A stretch of 64,000 nucleotides of DNA. It comes from Planomonospora sp. ID67723. Lineage in GTDB: Bacteria; Actinomycetota; Actinomycetes; Streptosporangiales; Streptosporangiaceae. The notes under the pieces were generated by a model, which searched no databases, was not told where the DNA came from, and worked only from the letters and a program-made list of their open reading frames with translations. A program made the translations under genes and the position numbers. How positions within the stretch are numbered: position 1 is the stretch's first letter; each line of letters begins with the position of its first letter. The stretch is taken from positions 62,001 to 126,000 of the forward strand of contig NZ_JABTEZ010000002.1 in assembly GCF_015711605.1 (NCBI RefSeq), given 5' to 3'. This document shows, piece after piece, positions 1-8,222 of this stretch.

Positions 1-34
1 CGGTTGGCTCCGGGTAGAGAGGGACGGGTGAGGG

Positions 35-382
35 CTACGGCTGGAGGGACGAGTAGAGGACGAAGGCGTTGCCCGACGGGTCGCGCAGCACGGCCCGGAT
101 CTCGTGCGGCCCGGTCTCGGGCTCGCGCACGACCTCGGCGCCCGCCTCCGCGAGCTCCCGCACGGCCCCCGCCACATCGCCGACCTTGTAGGACGGCGCG
201 GTGGCGGCCCCGGCGACCTGCTCGGCCGCCGCGACGAGCGCGACCGTGGCGCCGCCGCCGTCCAGGGCCGCGAACCGGTCGCCGTCGCGGAACCTGACCG
301 CCAGCCCGAGCGCGCCGGAGTAGAACGCGATCGCCTCGTCCAGGTCGCCGACGGGGATGAGGACGTTGCCGAGCTTGCTCAC
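35..382 (-). CDS. VOC (glyoxalase/bleomycin-resistance fold) family protein
   Basis: The 115-residue product has the single-domain layout of the vicinal oxygen chelate family: an opening beta strand (VLIPVGDLDEAIAFYSGALG), an alpha/beta repeat, and the closing RDPSGNAFVLYSS segment that normally carries a metal ligand. Members bind a divalent metal and act on small ligands as lyases, dioxygenases, epimerases or sequestering proteins. The substrate cannot be read from the sequence. The GTG start at 382 overlaps the TGA of the upstream DUF35 gene (GTGA), so the two are translationally coupled; another GTG lies four codons upstream at 394. A methylmalonyl-CoA epimerase-like role would suit the acyl-CoA context but is inference. 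Confidence 0.85.
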   Translation of the reverse strand: MSKLGNVLIPVGDLDEAIAFYSGALGLAVRFRDGDRFAALDGGGATVALVAAAEQVAGAATAPSYKVGDVAGAVRELAEAGAEVVREPETGPHEIRAVLRDPSGNAFVLYSSLQP

Positions 383-741
383 GCTGGTCTCCACTGGGGT
401 AGGTCGTCGACGAAGGTCACGCGCACCGGCATGCCGATCCGCACCTGCTCGGGCGGGCACCCGACCACCTGCCCGAACGCCCGCACCTCTTCGGGCAGGT
501 CGATCCAGGCCAGCACGTACGGCTCCCGCCCCCGGAACTCCGGCACGAACGAGCGGTGCACCACGGTGAAGGTGTGCACGCTGCCCTCGCCCGAGACGGG
601 CTCGTAGACGAGGCCGGCGCCGCCGCAGTGGGGGCACTCGGAAGCGGGGAGGTGCACCCGCCGGGCGCAGGCCGTACAGCGCTGGACGAGCAGCTCGCCG
701 CGACGGCAGGCATCCCAGTAGGTGAGCGTGTCACTGGCCAT
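379..741 (-). CDS. DUF35 zinc-ribbon OB-fold protein, thiolase/aldolase partner
   Basis: The 120-residue product has a rubredoxin-like zinc ribbon with Cys22, Cys25, Cys36 and Cys39, followed by an OB-fold (about residues 45-115). This is the DUF35 family. In actinobacterial steroid side-chain degradation such proteins form a complex with Ltp2-type thiolase-like aldolases and supply the acyl-CoA binding part. No thiolase is adjacent here; an Ltp2-like protein is encoded at 47782-48864. Both genes have a KstR2-like site upstream, so they may be partners (inference). The ATG start is 11 bp from operator-like site A, and the stop overlaps the start of the VOC gene. Confidence 0.9.
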   Translation of the reverse strand: MASDTLTYWDACRRGELLVQRCTACARRVHLPASECPHCGGAGLVYEPVSGEGSVHTFTVVHRSFVPEFRGREPYVLAWIDLPEEVRAFGQVVGCPPEQVRIGMPVRVTFVDDLPQWRPA

Positions 742-751
742 CGATCGCCAA

Positions 752-768
752 GCTAGCGCACGCTTGGT
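752..768. promoter_or_regulatory. KstR2-like operator, site A
   Basis: The segment GCTAGCGCACGCTTGG (752-767) keeps one perfect CGCTTGG half-site and a degenerate second half. It lies 11 bp upstream of the DUF35 start on the minus strand. It is the weakest of the eight related sites in this window; compare site D at 10856-10872. Confidence 0.45.
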
Positions 769-772
769 TTGC

Positions 773-2560
773 TCACAAGGTGTGGTACTCACCGGATTCG
801 TCCCGGCCCGCCGGGTCCTGTGACGGATCTCCGGCCGGCTCCTGCGGGCCGTCCCCGGCCCCGTCCCCGGGGTCGTTCTCCGGGTCTCCCTCCGGCTCTC
901 CTCCCGGGCCGTTCCCCGGGTCACCGGTCGGGCCGCCGGACTGCGAAGGGCTCGGGCACGGGTCGCCCCGGACCTCCACGACGAGGGAGTGCGCGCCGTC
1001 GGGGGCCTGCGGCGAAGTGGCGGCCGTGACCCGGCGGAAGAGGGTCTGCCCGCAGGGAGGGGCGGTGAAGGCGTGCGGGACCTGCTGGACGTAGGTGTCG
1101 GAGCCGGAGAGCGCGACCGTGCGCACGGCCGTCTCCTCCAGCAGATCCGGGGTCCGGCCCTCGGCGAACCGGGCGGTCAGGACGACCTCCGCCGTGGTGG
1201 ACGCGCGCAGGGCGACCGTGGCCCCGCCCCCGTCGATCCCGGCGACGGCCAGGCCGCTGACCTCGTGGCGCGGGGCGGGAGACGACGGGGGAGCGGTGGG
1301 TGGGGGGGTCCCCCCGGTCGGGTCCGGGGGCGGGGGCTTCACCGGGACGGCCGACCGGCTCTCCCGCGGCGTGGTGGCCGGGCGGCCCGGAGCGGAGGTC
1401 TCCGGGGGCGCGGGCCGGTCGGCGGCGACGTTCCGCGATCGTTTCGAGGTCCCGGAGGGGGCCGGCGACCCGGACCGGGGATCCGCCGCGCCCTCCGGCG
1501 AGCCCGCCCCACCCGCGGAGTGCGATCCCGGCGGCGGCGTGAAGACCGTGTCGGAGGCGAGCGGGCCGGACGGCCGGTCGGCGGCGACCAGTGCCGTGGT
1601 GACCGCGACGGCCGCCACGGCGGCGGCGGATACCAGCCGTGCCCCCGGGCTCCGGCCGCCCCGGCGCAAGCGGTCCATCCGGCAGCCCCGGGCGCGGGCG
1701 GCCGGGATGCCCTCCTGCGGCGCGGCCCTGGCCAGGGGGAAGGTCAGAGCGAGCAGGGTGGCGCGCTCCGCCAGGCGCCGCCGCCCGCGCTGCTCCCACT
1801 CTGGCCCGTAGGCGGCCAGCGCGGCCACCTCGAGCTCCGCGGCGAACGTCCGCGCCGTCGGCGGCCGGTCCGCCGGGTTCTCGGCCGTGCCGCGCGCGAC
1901 CAGCCGCCGGACCGGATCCGGCACCGCCTCCGCCGGGGCCGGAGCTCCGGCGAGGTCCGCCCGGTACGGCGCGCGTCCGGTGAGGCACTCGGAGAACACG
2001 CGGGTGGCCGCGTACAGGTCGGCCGCCGGGCTGGCCGGATGCCCGGACCACCGTTCGGGCGCCAGGTAGGCCGGGCCGCCCGCGGGCTCGCCCGCCGATC
2101 CGGCCGGAACGGCGAGGCCGAAGTCCGAGAGCTTGGCGTTCCCGTCCGCCTGGACCAGCACGTTCTCCGGCCTGCAGTCACGGTGCACGATGCCCCGCGA
2201 GTGGGCCTTCGCCAGGCCCAGCAGCACGTCCTTGAACACGGCGAGCGCCGCCTCGGGACCCGTCGCGCCGCCGTGGGCGAGGATCCTCCGGAGCGCGACG
2301 CCGTCGACCAGCTCCATCACGACCGCGGCGTAGAGCACGTCCTCGTAGTACTCGTACAGCCTGACCACATTCGGATGGTCGAGGTCCACCAGGACGCGCG
2401 CGTCCCGGCGCAGGCGCGCCACGAACCGGTGGTCGTCCTTCAGGGCGGAGTTCAGGTATTTGATGGCCACGTAGGCGCCGGTCTCGGTGTAGGTGGCCAG
2501 TACGACGCGGCCGCCGCCCCCCGTGCCGAGCTCTCGAACCTCGCGGTATCCCGGAACCAT
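773..2560 (-). CDS. Membrane-anchored Ser/Thr protein kinase
   Basis: This is a 595-residue bacterial eukaryote-like kinase. The N-terminal kinase domain (about 1-265) has the glycine loop GTGGGG (12-17), the ATP-binding VAIK with Lys34, the catalytic loop HRDCRPEN with Asp128 and Asn133, and the DFG motif at 146-148. The usual catalytic-loop lysine (HRDIKPEN) is arginine here; that substitution is tolerated in some kinases, so activity is likely but not certain. One hydrophobic segment near residue 310 (AAAVAAVAVTTALVAA) anchors it in the membrane. The outer part is Pro/Gly/Ser-rich linker, a beta-rich region with two cysteines, then an acidic GDP/GEP-rich low-complexity tail. No PASTA repeats are seen. 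The ATG start follows a weak GGGAGGGG-type site. Confidence 0.92.
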   Translation of the reverse strand: MVPGYREVRELGTGGGGRVVLATYTETGAYVAIKYLNSALKDDHRFVARLRRDARVLVDLDHPNVVRLYEYYEDVLYAAVVMELVDGVALRRILAHGGATGPEAALAVFKDVLLGLAKAHSRGIVHRDCRPENVLVQADGNAKLSDFGLAVPAGSAGEPAGGPAYLAPERWSGHPASPAADLYAATRVFSECLTGRAPYRADLAGAPAPAEAVPDPVRRLVARGTAENPADRPPTARTFAAELEVAALAAYGPEWEQRGRRRLAERATLLALTFPLARAAPQEGIPAARARGCRMDRLRRGGRSPGARLVSAAAVAAVAVTTALVAADRPSGPLASDTVFTPPPGSHSAGGAGSPEGAADPRSGSPAPSGTSKRSRNVAADRPAPPETSAPGRPATTPRESRSAVPVKPPPPDPTGGTPPPTAPPSSPAPRHEVSGLAVAGIDGGGATVALRASTTAEVVLTARFAEGRTPDLLEETAVRTVALSGSDTYVQQVPHAFTAPPCGQTLFRRVTAATSPQAPDGAHSLVVEVRGDPCPSPSQSGGPTGDPGNGPGGEPEGDPENDPGDGAGDGPQEPAGDPSQDPAGRDESGEYHTL

Positions 2561-2710
2561 GCAGTCCCCTCCCGAGTGCCGTCGCCTTGTTCGACGGTCT
2601 CACCCGGGGGGCCGGTTGTCATGCTTCACGAACTTTGGCGGAGTGCGACCTGAGTATCACGTTGAGTGGGGAGCTGCGCGATTCGTCTCGTGTTACGCTC
2701 TGCCCGTGTA

Positions 2711-2728
2711 ACCAAGCAAGCGCTCGTG
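2711..2728. promoter_or_regulatory. KstR2-like operator, site B
   Basis: The segment ACCAAGCAAGCGCTCGTG contains AGCAAGCGCTCGTG, two mismatches from AnCAAGnnCTTGnT, plus an extra CCAAGC half-site that makes a staggered double site. It ends 21 bp before the start of the isochorismatase-like/SDR operon, a position where a bound repressor would block transcription. Confidence 0.55.
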
Positions 2729-2749
2729 TCAGCCGGGTGTGGAGGTCGG

Positions 2750-3370
2750 ATGCCGGTCGATCTTGGAGCCCTGGCCCCGCCGGGGCGCAGCGCGGTGCTG
2801 GTGATGGAGATGCAGCGCGGGGTCGCCGGCGACCTGACGCGCTTCCCGGAGCTGGTGGAGGTGTGCGAGCGCCGGGGCGTCACGGAGAACACGGCTGTGG
2901 TCCTGTCCGCCGCGCGCGCCGCGGGGGTCCCGGTGATCCACTGCACGGCCGCCTTCCGCGCCGACCGCGCCGGTTCCCACACCGGCAACTGCCCGTTCGC
3001 GGTCGCCCTGCTGAAGGACCCCGCCCACATGCTGGAGGGCACCGGGGCGGTCGAGGTCCTGCCCGCCCTGCGCGACCCCGGCGACCTCGAGTCACGCCGC
3101 TACCACGGCTTCTCGCCGTTCACCGGCACCTCGCTGGACACGACCCTGCGCTCGCTCGGGGTCTCGACCGTCGTCGCCACCGGGCTCTCGCTGAACCTCG
3201 GCATCCCCGGCCTCGCCCTGGAGGCGGTGAACCTGGGCTACCGGGTGGCGGTGGTGACCGACGCGGTGGCGGGAGTCCCGGACGACTACGCGCAGGCCGT
3301 ACTGAAGAACACCGTCAGCCTGCTGGCCACGAGGGTGACCGCCGCCGAGATCGCGGAGGCGTGGAAGTGA
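2750..3370 (+). CDS. Isochorismatase-family protein lacking the usual catalytic residues
   Basis: The 206-residue product has the Rossmann-like isochorismatase/cysteine-hydrolase fold: the opening strand AVLVMEMQRG, the GTSLDTTLRSLGV segment and the TG....... region before VAVVTDAV. Active family hydrolases use an Asp-Lys-Cys triad. Here the Asp position is Glu20, the Lys position falls in an Arg pair (116-117), and the Cys position is Gly151 in TGLSLNLGIPG. EntB/PhzD-type isochorismatases also have Gly there but keep the Asp and Lys. The function is therefore uncertain. The ATG start has GGAGG four bases upstream, and the stop overlaps the next gene's ATG (GTGATG), forming a two-gene operon behind operator-like site B. 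Confidence 0.85.
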   Translation: MPVDLGALAPPGRSAVLVMEMQRGVAGDLTRFPELVEVCERRGVTENTAVVLSAARAAGVPVIHCTAAFRADRAGSHTGNCPFAVALLKDPAHMLEGTGAVEVLPALRDPGDLESRRYHGFSPFTGTSLDTTLRSLGVSTVVATGLSLNLGIPGLALEAVNLGYRVAVVTDAVAGVPDDYAQAVLKNTVSLLATRVTAAEIAEAWK

Positions 3371-4155
3371 TGCGGGGCATGAGCCTGCAGGGCCGGACCG
3401 CCGTCGTCACCGGCGGAGCCGGCGCCATCGGCGGAGCCATCTGCCGTGACCTCGCCTCCCTCGGCGCCCACGTCATCGTCGCCGACATCGACGGGTCCGC
3501 CGCCGCCGCCACCGCAGCCGCCCTGACCGGCGCGTTCCCCGATCCGGCCGCCGCCGAGCCGGGTGCCCCGGGGGCGCGTGCCCGGCACCTGACGGTGGAC
3601 CTGGCGGATCCGGCCTCGATCGAGGAATTCTGCGCCCGGGCCGGGCCGGTGGACATCCTGGTGCACAACGCGGGGGTGTCGATCGTGGAGCCGTTCGTCA
3701 CCAGTGATCCGGAGCACTGGGACCTGATGTGGCGCGTCAACCTGCGGGCGCCGATGCTTCTCACCAAGCTGCTGCTGCCCGGCATGACCGGGCGGGGATG
3801 GGGACGGCTGGTCTTCGTCTCCTCGGACGGCGCCCGGGCCGGGTCCGGCGGGGAGGGCGCCTACGCGGCGACCAAGGCGGGCCTGTTCGGCCTGGCCAAG
3901 ACCCTCGCCAGGGAGGCGGCACGGGGGAACGTCACCTCGAACGTGGTCTGCCCCGGGCCGACCGACACCCCGATGCTCCGCAGGGTCGACGCCGAGAAAC
4001 CCGGGCTGGTCGACAAGATCGCCAAGGGCATCCCGCTGCGCCGTCTGGGCGCCCCCGAGGACGTCGCCGGTCTCGTCGCCTACCTCTGCACCGACAGGGC
4101 GGCCTACGTCACGGGCCAGACTCTGTCGGTCAGCGGCGGCGTCACGATGCATTGA
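3370..4155 (+). CDS. SDR family oxidoreductase (3-oxoacyl reductase-like)
   Basis: This is a 261-residue classical short-chain dehydrogenase/reductase. It shows the NAD(P)-binding motif TGGAGAIGG, the NAG motif (HNAGVS), the catalytic Ser in VSSDGAR, YAATK carrying the catalytic Tyr and Lys, and a C-terminal SVSGGVTMH tail. Such enzymes oxidise or reduce hydroxy/keto groups on acyl-CoA, steroid or sugar substrates; the exact substrate is not readable. It overlaps the isochorismatase-like gene by one base, so the two are co-translated. A strong stem-loop follows the stop. Confidence 0.92.
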   Translation: MRGMSLQGRTAVVTGGAGAIGGAICRDLASLGAHVIVADIDGSAAAATAAALTGAFPDPAAAEPGAPGARARHLTVDLADPASIEEFCARAGPVDILVHNAGVSIVEPFVTSDPEHWDLMWRVNLRAPMLLTKLLLPGMTGRGWGRLVFVSSDGARAGSGGEGAYAATKAGLFGLAKTLAREAARGNVTSNVVCPGPTDTPMLRRVDAEKPGLVDKIAKGIPLRRLGAPEDVAGLVAYLCTDRAAYVTGQTLSVSGGVTMH

Positions 4156-4184
4156 GCCGGCATCCGGCGGGCCGGGACACGGGA

Positions 4185-4228
4185 CGGCCGTGCGCACCTG
4201 TGAACGGCCGGGGAGGGGCGCACGGCCG
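4185..4228. terminator. Bidirectional stem-loop terminator
   Basis: Perfect 11-bp arms CGGCCGTGCGC (4185-4195) and GCGCACGGCCG (4218-4228) lie between the convergent SDR and serine hydrolase genes. There is no long T-run, as is usual in actinomycetes. Confidence 0.6.
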
Positions 4229-4268
4229 GATCGCGCCGGAGGCGCGCGCCCCCGCCCGGACGGGCCCC

Positions 4269-5606
4269 CTACCCGAGCGCGTCGTAGACGGCCTCGGCCA
4301 GGCGGTAGGCGCGGAGGCTGCCGGAGACGGCGTTGGCCATCTTGTTCATCGTGTAGCCCATGGCCAGCCCGTGCTCCACGTCGCCCAGGCCGAGGAACCC
4401 GCCCAGGCCGGTGTGGCCGAAGGCGGTCTCGGCGCCCCGGGCGGGAGTGAGGAAGGTCAGGGCCGGGCGCATGTAGCCCAGGCCGAAGGAGCTGTCGATG
4501 AACAGCACCCGGTCCGGCCCGTTGACGCGGCGCCGCATGGCGTCGCGGAGCGTCTCGGGGCGCAGGATCCGCCCGGCGACCAGCTCCCGGTAGAAACCGG
4601 CCAGGCCCCGGGCCGTGGCGACGACGCCCATCGCCGGCCATCCGGCCCGCAGGATGACCGGATGGTTGGCGCCGCCGGGCAGCCTGTGGACCCCGGGATT
4701 GCCCAGGGCCCTGTTCATCAGACTGTCCTTGTCGAGGGAGGCTCTGGCCATCTCGTAGACCGGGTCGCCCGGCCCCTGCCCGGGAAGCTCGGCCACGGTG
4801 GACGGCGGTGTGGCGGCCCCGGCGTCGGTCTCCGCCGGGGCGGACGGCGCTCCGGCCCCGGATGCGCCCGACGCCCCGGCCGCATCGGACGCGCCGGCGG
4901 CCCGGGGCCCTCCGGCGCCTCCCGGCTTCACGCGGTCCCCGGCGGACAGGCGGGCCGCCCGCGCCGCCACGTCGTCTGGCGCCCCGATCCACAGCTCCAG
5001 CCCCAGCGGACCGGCGATCTCGGTGGACACGATCTCGCCCACGCTCTTGCCCGACACCCGGCTGATCACCTCGCTGAGGAGGAACCCGTAGGTCAGCGCG
5101 TGGTAGCCGTGCGCCGTGCCCGGTTCCCAGATCGGCTCCTGCCGGGCCAGGCGGGCGGCGATGGCCGCGTGGTCCTCGAACTCCTCCACCGGGACCGGCT
5201 CCTCGATCGTCGGAAGCCCGCACTGGTGGGTGAACAGCTGCTCGACGGTGATCCGTTCCTTGCCCCGCTGCCCGAACTCCGGCCAGACGTCGGCGACCGG
5301 CGCGGTCAGGTCGAGCAGCCCGCGCTCGGCCAGCAGCAGCCCGGCCGTCGCGGTCACCGCCTTGGTGCAGGAGTAGGCCAGCGCGGGGGTGTGGTGCTCC
5401 CAGGGACGGCCGGTGCGCCGGTCGGCGACGCCGCCCCACAAGTCCACCACCGGTTCGCCGTCCAGGTAGACCGCGAACGCCGCGCCCAGTTCCTCGCCGC
5501 CGGCGAAGTGCTTGTCGAACACCTCGCGGACCCGGGAGAAGCGGGGGTCGCACCGCCCGCTCGTCTTCGTGCCGGGGTGCTTCCGGATCTCGCCATCCGC
5601 CGTCAT
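4269..5606 (-). CDS. Class C beta-lactamase-like serine hydrolase/esterase
   Basis: The 445-residue product belongs to the beta-lactamase/EstB-type hydrolase family. The nucleophile motif SxxK is S79-C-T-K82, the second motif is YHA in the HGYHALTYG segment, and a C-terminal HTGLGG stands in for the KTG box. Family members are usually esterases or lactone/amide hydrolases rather than antibiotic lactamases. No signal peptide is visible, so it acts inside the cell. An Ala/Gly/Ser/Pro-rich insert of about 45 residues near 225-270 (SDAAGASGASGAGAPSAPAE) interrupts the fold and is probably a disordered loop. It is divergent from the cyclase gene, with KstR2-like site C in the 17-bp gap and running into the cyclase start. 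Confidence 0.9.
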   Translation of the reverse strand: MTADGEIRKHPGTKTSGRCDPRFSRVREVFDKHFAGGEELGAAFAVYLDGEPVVDLWGGVADRRTGRPWEHHTPALAYSCTKAVTATAGLLLAERGLLDLTAPVADVWPEFGQRGKERITVEQLFTHQCGLPTIEEPVPVEEFEDHAAIAARLARQEPIWEPGTAHGYHALTYGFLLSEVISRVSGKSVGEIVSTEIAGPLGLELWIGAPDDVAARAARLSAGDRVKPGGAGGPRAAGASDAAGASGASGAGAPSAPAETDAGAATPPSTVAELPGQGPGDPVYEMARASLDKDSLMNRALGNPGVHRLPGGANHPVILRAGWPAMGVVATARGLAGFYRELVAGRILRPETLRDAMRRRVNGPDRVLFIDSSFGLGYMRPALTFLTPARGAETAFGHTGLGGFLGLGDVEHGLAMGYTMNKMANAVSGSLRAYRLAEAVYDALG

Positions 5607-5623
5607 GACCCGTCCTCAAGAAA

Positions 5624-6559
5624 GTGAGCAATCGCTTGGTTCACGAGCCTAACAACTGGGGCCGCTTCGGCCCAGACGACCAGCGCGGCACCCTGAACCT
5701 GCTGACCCCCGCCGCGGTCCTCGCCGCCCTGACCTCGGCGGTCACCGGCCAGGTGATCAGTCTGGCCATGCCGATCAGAGGGGCCACCTCCTCGTCGGCC
5801 CCGGCGACGGTCCCGCACCTGAGGGGCCGCCCGCTGCCGCAGCATTTCATGTCGGTCGACGGCGGCGACTACGCCGCCGGGACCCGTCCCATCGGCGCCG
5901 GACTCCGGATGGCCGACGACGCCGTCGTCGTCACCCCGCACGGCACCACCACCCACATGGACGCGCTGTGCCACATGTGGGCGGGTGAGGAGCTCTACAA
6001 CGGCCACCCCGCCGCCCGGGTCAGGTCGTACGGCGCGACCCGCTGCGGCATCGAGCACGCCGGCGGCGTCGTGGCCAGAGGGGTCCTCTTCGACGTGCCC
6101 CGGCACCTGGGCCTCGACCGCCTGCCCGCCGGTTTCCGGATCCCGGCGGAGCTCCTGGCGGAGATCTGCGACGACGTGCGCCCCGGCGACGTGGCCGTGG
6201 TCCGCACCGGCTGGCCGCTGGCCTGGGAGAGCTCCCCGGAGGAGTACTGGGCCGGCCAGCCCGGCCTGTCGGCGGACGGAGGCCGCTGGCTCGCCGCCCG
6301 GGACGTGGCCGTGGTCGCCTCCGACAACGCCGCCATCGGCGGCCTCAACGCCCGCCAGCTCGCCGACGAGGGCCTGGAGGACGACCTCCACCTGATCCTG
6401 CTCTGGCGGCACGGCGTCCACCTGGCCGAGATGCTCTGGCTGGAGGAATTGAGCGCGGCGTGCGCGGGCCGTACCGGCGGGGACTTCGTCTTCGTCGCGG
6501 CCCCCCTCAAGATCGAGGGAGGGACCGGCAGCCCCATCAATCCCCTCGCGATCCTCTGA
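5624..6559 (+). CDS. Cyclase family protein (kynurenine formamidase-like hydrolase)
   Basis: This 311-residue protein carries the metal-binding signature of the cyclase/KynB family, HGTTTHMDALCHM, and the typical opening WGRFGPDDQRGTLNLL. Family members are metal-dependent hydrolases, such as arylformamidase or isatin hydrolase, and enzymes of polyketide or ring-cleavage pathways. The GTG at 5624 lies at the very edge of operator-like site C (5627-5640) and there is no clear Shine-Dalgarno sequence, so the transcript may be leaderless or initiation may occur at the TTG at 5636. The surrounding acyl-CoA/steroid-type genes suggest hydrolysis of a ring-cleavage product (inference). Confidence 0.9.
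   Translation: MSNRLVHEPNNWGRFGPDDQRGTLNLLTPAAVLAALTSAVTGQVISLAMPIRGATSSSAPATVPHLRGRPLPQHFMSVDGGDYAAGTRPIGAGLRMADDAVVVTPHGTTTHMDALCHMWAGEELYNGHPAARVRSYGATRCGIEHAGGVVARGVLFDVPRHLGLDRLPAGFRIPAELLAEICDDVRPGDVAVVRTGWPLAWESSPEEYWAGQPGLSADGGRWLAARDVAVVASDNAAIGGLNARQLADEGLEDDLHLILLWRHGVHLAEMLWLEELSAACAGRTGGDFVFVAAPLKIEGGTGSPINPLAIL
5627..5640. promoter_or_regulatory. KstR2-like operator, site C
   Basis: AGCAATCGCTTGGT has one mismatch to AnCAAGnnCTTGnT. It sits between the divergent serine hydrolase and cyclase genes and covers the first codons of the cyclase frame, so binding could repress both directions. Confidence 0.55.
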
Positions 6560-6739
6560 ACCGTGCGCCCCGCCGGAGAGCCCACACGGTTCATCCGTTT
6601 TCGGGTCAGGTAGCGGGGATCGCAGCCGATGAGGTGGCGCAGGACAGAACCTGTCCCGCCGTCATCGGAGATGTGCCACCGGATGACGTGCGGAGCTGAC
6701 CGTTTCCCGGCACGCGCGTCCCCGAGGAGGGGGCTGATC

Positions 6740-8212
6740 ATGGCAGAAGACCGTTCCACCCGATGGATCCTCTGGGAGCGCCCCGCCGAGGACCGCCCGA
6801 GCTTCAACCCGGGAGTGCTCTGGGGGAAGAAGCGCCCCGGTCAGGAGCAGGAGCCGGCTCCCCAGTCTCCGGCCTCCCAGTTCGACATGTCGGCGGCCAC
6901 GACGCTGAGCGCGTCGCAGCTGCGGCCCTCGCACGAGCAGCCGGTGGGGATCACCCAGCACACCGATCTGATCACCCACATCATCGAGAACCGGCTGGTC
7001 GAGGTGGAGTTCCAGCCGGTGCTGGACGTGCTGCACAACCAGGTGGTGGGGTTCGAGGCGCTCAGCCGCGGCCCGCGGGACACCCCGCTGCGCGCACCGG
7101 ACCGGCTGTTCGCCGCGGCCCGCGCGGTGGGCCGCGCGGGTGAGCTGGACTGGATCTGCCGCGCCGAGGCGTTCCGCCAGATGCTCGCCCGCAAGATGCC
7201 CGGCGCCGTCTCGCTGTTCGTCAACGTCGCCGCCGACTCGCTGATCGTGGAGTGCCCCGAGGACCTGCTCCCGGTGGTGTGGGAGGCGACCCGGCAGCTC
7301 CGGGTGCTGGTCGAGCTCTCCGGCGAGGCGATGGACCGCCACCCCCGACAGGTGCTGGAGACGGTGCGGCGCGCCCGTGCCGCGCGGTGGGGGGTGTCGA
7401 TCGGGGACATCGAGTTCAGCCCGGCGGGCCTGGCGATGCTTCCGGTGCTCGAGCCCGACGTGGTCAAGCTCGACCACCACCTGCTCACCCACGGCCGGGC
7501 GTACATGGGCCAGGCGCTGACGGCCGCACTGAGCGAGGCCCAGCACAGCCGGGCGACGCTGCTGGTGGAGAACGTCGAGAACCAGTCGGGCCACCTGATG
7601 GGCCGCAGCCTCGGCGGGAACTACCAGCGCGGCTACTTCCACGGCCGTCCCGGCGAGCTGCCGGACACGGTGCCCCAGCCCAGGGCCCCCATCCGCCTGC
7701 GCGAGGCCCCGGAGGACCAGGAGGCCGCCTACTGGGACCTGGCCGTCGAGGCGGGCGCGCACGTGTCCAGCGGGCTGAGCTGGGAGGAGATCAACACCCT
7801 CACCCTCACCCTGGCCGGGCCCATCGCCCAGTCCCCGATCCCGCCGGTCATCGGGTTCCTGCTGCCCGAGGGCCACGGCTGGAACGTCGAGATGTCCATC
7901 ATCTACCGCGCCCTGCTGGCCCGCTGCCCGCTGGTGCTGGTGCTGGGTTCGGACGTGGCGCAGTACGGCAACTGGCGGGTGCGGGGAGCGAACCTGCCCG
8001 GCGGTCACCCGCTGCTGAACCACGGCTTCCTGATCGCGCTGTCGCCCACCTCCGCGCTGGTGGTCCTCTCCCGGCAGCAGGACGCCGCCAAGGACCTGTG
8101 GGAGGTGGCCATCAGCGAGAGCTCCGAGCTGGCCCGCCAGCTCCTGCGTCACTCCACCGACCTCCTCGATGTCCTCGAAGGAGGGGTGCGTCACGCCGCC
8201 GAGACGGCGTGA
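6740..8212 (+). CDS. EAL-domain protein with C-terminal DICT-like sensory domain
   Basis: In this 490-residue protein the N-terminal 75 residues are disordered and proline-rich. Residues about 80-310 form an EAL (c-di-GMP phosphodiesterase) domain with EFQPV, the EALSRG signature, the Asn in FVNVAAD, VELSGE, VVKLDHH and the Gln in NYQRGY. The metal-binding DDFG box reads GDIE, so one acidic residue is lost and catalysis may be weak; it could instead be a c-di-GMP sensor. The C-terminal part (about 345-475) looks like a DICT domain, a sensory module found with signalling outputs. No transmembrane segment or GGDEF domain is seen. The ATG start has AGGAGGGGG upstream. Confidence 0.85.
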   Translation: MAEDRSTRWILWERPAEDRPSFNPGVLWGKKRPGQEQEPAPQSPASQFDMSAATTLSASQLRPSHEQPVGITQHTDLITHIIENRLVEVEFQPVLDVLHNQVVGFEALSRGPRDTPLRAPDRLFAAARAVGRAGELDWICRAEAFRQMLARKMPGAVSLFVNVAADSLIVECPEDLLPVVWEATRQLRVLVELSGEAMDRHPRQVLETVRRARAARWGVSIGDIEFSPAGLAMLPVLEPDVVKLDHHLLTHGRAYMGQALTAALSEAQHSRATLLVENVENQSGHLMGRSLGGNYQRGYFHGRPGELPDTVPQPRAPIRLREAPEDQEAAYWDLAVEAGAHVSSGLSWEEINTLTLTLAGPIAQSPIPPVIGFLLPEGHGWNVEMSIIYRALLARCPLVLVLGSDVAQYGNWRVRGANLPGGHPLLNHGFLIALSPTSALVVLSRQQDAAKDLWEVAISESSELARQLLRHSTDLLDVLEGGVRHAAETA

Positions 8213-8222
8213 CGCGCGCGCG

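Noticed and set aside
3286-5631. Long minus-strand frame overlapping the SDR and serine hydrolase genes
   Set aside because: Arg/Gly/Pro-rich composition and no recognisable domain; the true genes in other frames have clear motifs.
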